33,120 nucleotides of DNA from Muribaculaceae bacterium (GTDB lineage Bacteria > Bacteroidota > Bacteroidia > Bacteroidales > Muribaculaceae). The translations under genes were made by a program, and so were the position numbers. Every line of letters starts with the position of its first letter. The first letter of the stretch is position 1. Of the stretch, positions 33,094 to 33,120 are shown piece after piece. The DNA is taken from the NCBI GenBank assembly GCA_009775375.1, contig VSPO01000025.1:1-33120 (forward strand), written 5' to 3'. A model generated the notes under the pieces. It saw only the letters and a list, made by a program, of their open reading frames with translations. It made no database searches and had not been told where the DNA came from.

Positions 33094-33120
33094 GCAAAGT
33101 CAAGCCGCAACCTAAATAAC

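Overview
The window reads as a chromosomal segment of a Bacteroidales bacterium, most likely Muribaculaceae or a close relative. The signs are roughly balanced GC, the tig-clpP-clpX and yicC-gmk-nadD-DUF5063 arrangements, a DUF3943 outer-membrane protein, pectin enzymes next to uxaC-exuT, and repeated use of the Bacteroidetes promoter form TTG-N20-TAnnTTTG. The family assignment is inference from gene content and protein similarity. No rRNA, tRNA, CRISPR array, insertion sequence, phage gene or gap over 300 bases was seen.

Region 1 (1-7860, minus strand) is housekeeping. Trigger factor is followed by clpP and clpX, which are 7 bases apart and end at a strong hairpin. Upstream lies a tight run yicC-gmk-nadD-DUF5063-M18 aminopeptidase with two ATGA overlaps. 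The theme is protein quality control plus nucleotide and NAD supply.

Region 2 (8087-18558, plus strand) holds a phosphohexomutase, a DUF3943 barrel-like protein, a flavin reductase-like protein, a hemerythrin protein paired with a LuxR-type regulator whose receiver domain lacks the phospho-acceptor Asp, a class A penicillin-binding protein, peptide deformylase and the translation factor EttA. A perfect 24-bp inverted repeat separates EttA from the convergent ddh gene.

Region 3 (18638-23649): meso-diaminopimelate dehydrogenase (minus) is divergent from an AspT/YidE-type transporter. A TRIC/UPF0126 membrane protein and a UDP-glucose dehydrogenase follow. The dehydrogenase gene carries two in-frame insertions built from degenerate 7-base repeats (CTAACGA family). 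A further 7-base array and a 13-bp hairpin follow the gene. This is the most unusual sequence structure in the window.

Region 4 (23754-32987) is a pectin/rhamnogalacturonan locus: a minus-strand run GH106-GH28-GH105-GH43, all with signal peptides, divergent from uxaC (uronate isomerase) and a hexuronate MFS transporter. The secreted enzymes would strip rhamnose and galacturonate or unsaturated uronate from pectin fragments; the transporter and UxaC would take up and begin to catabolise the uronates. No SusC/SusD pair, polysaccharide lyase or dedicated regulator lies in the window.

I did not find a clearly new multi-gene system. The best leads are the heptad insertions in the UDP-glucose dehydrogenase gene and the hemerythrin/pseudo-receiver pair.
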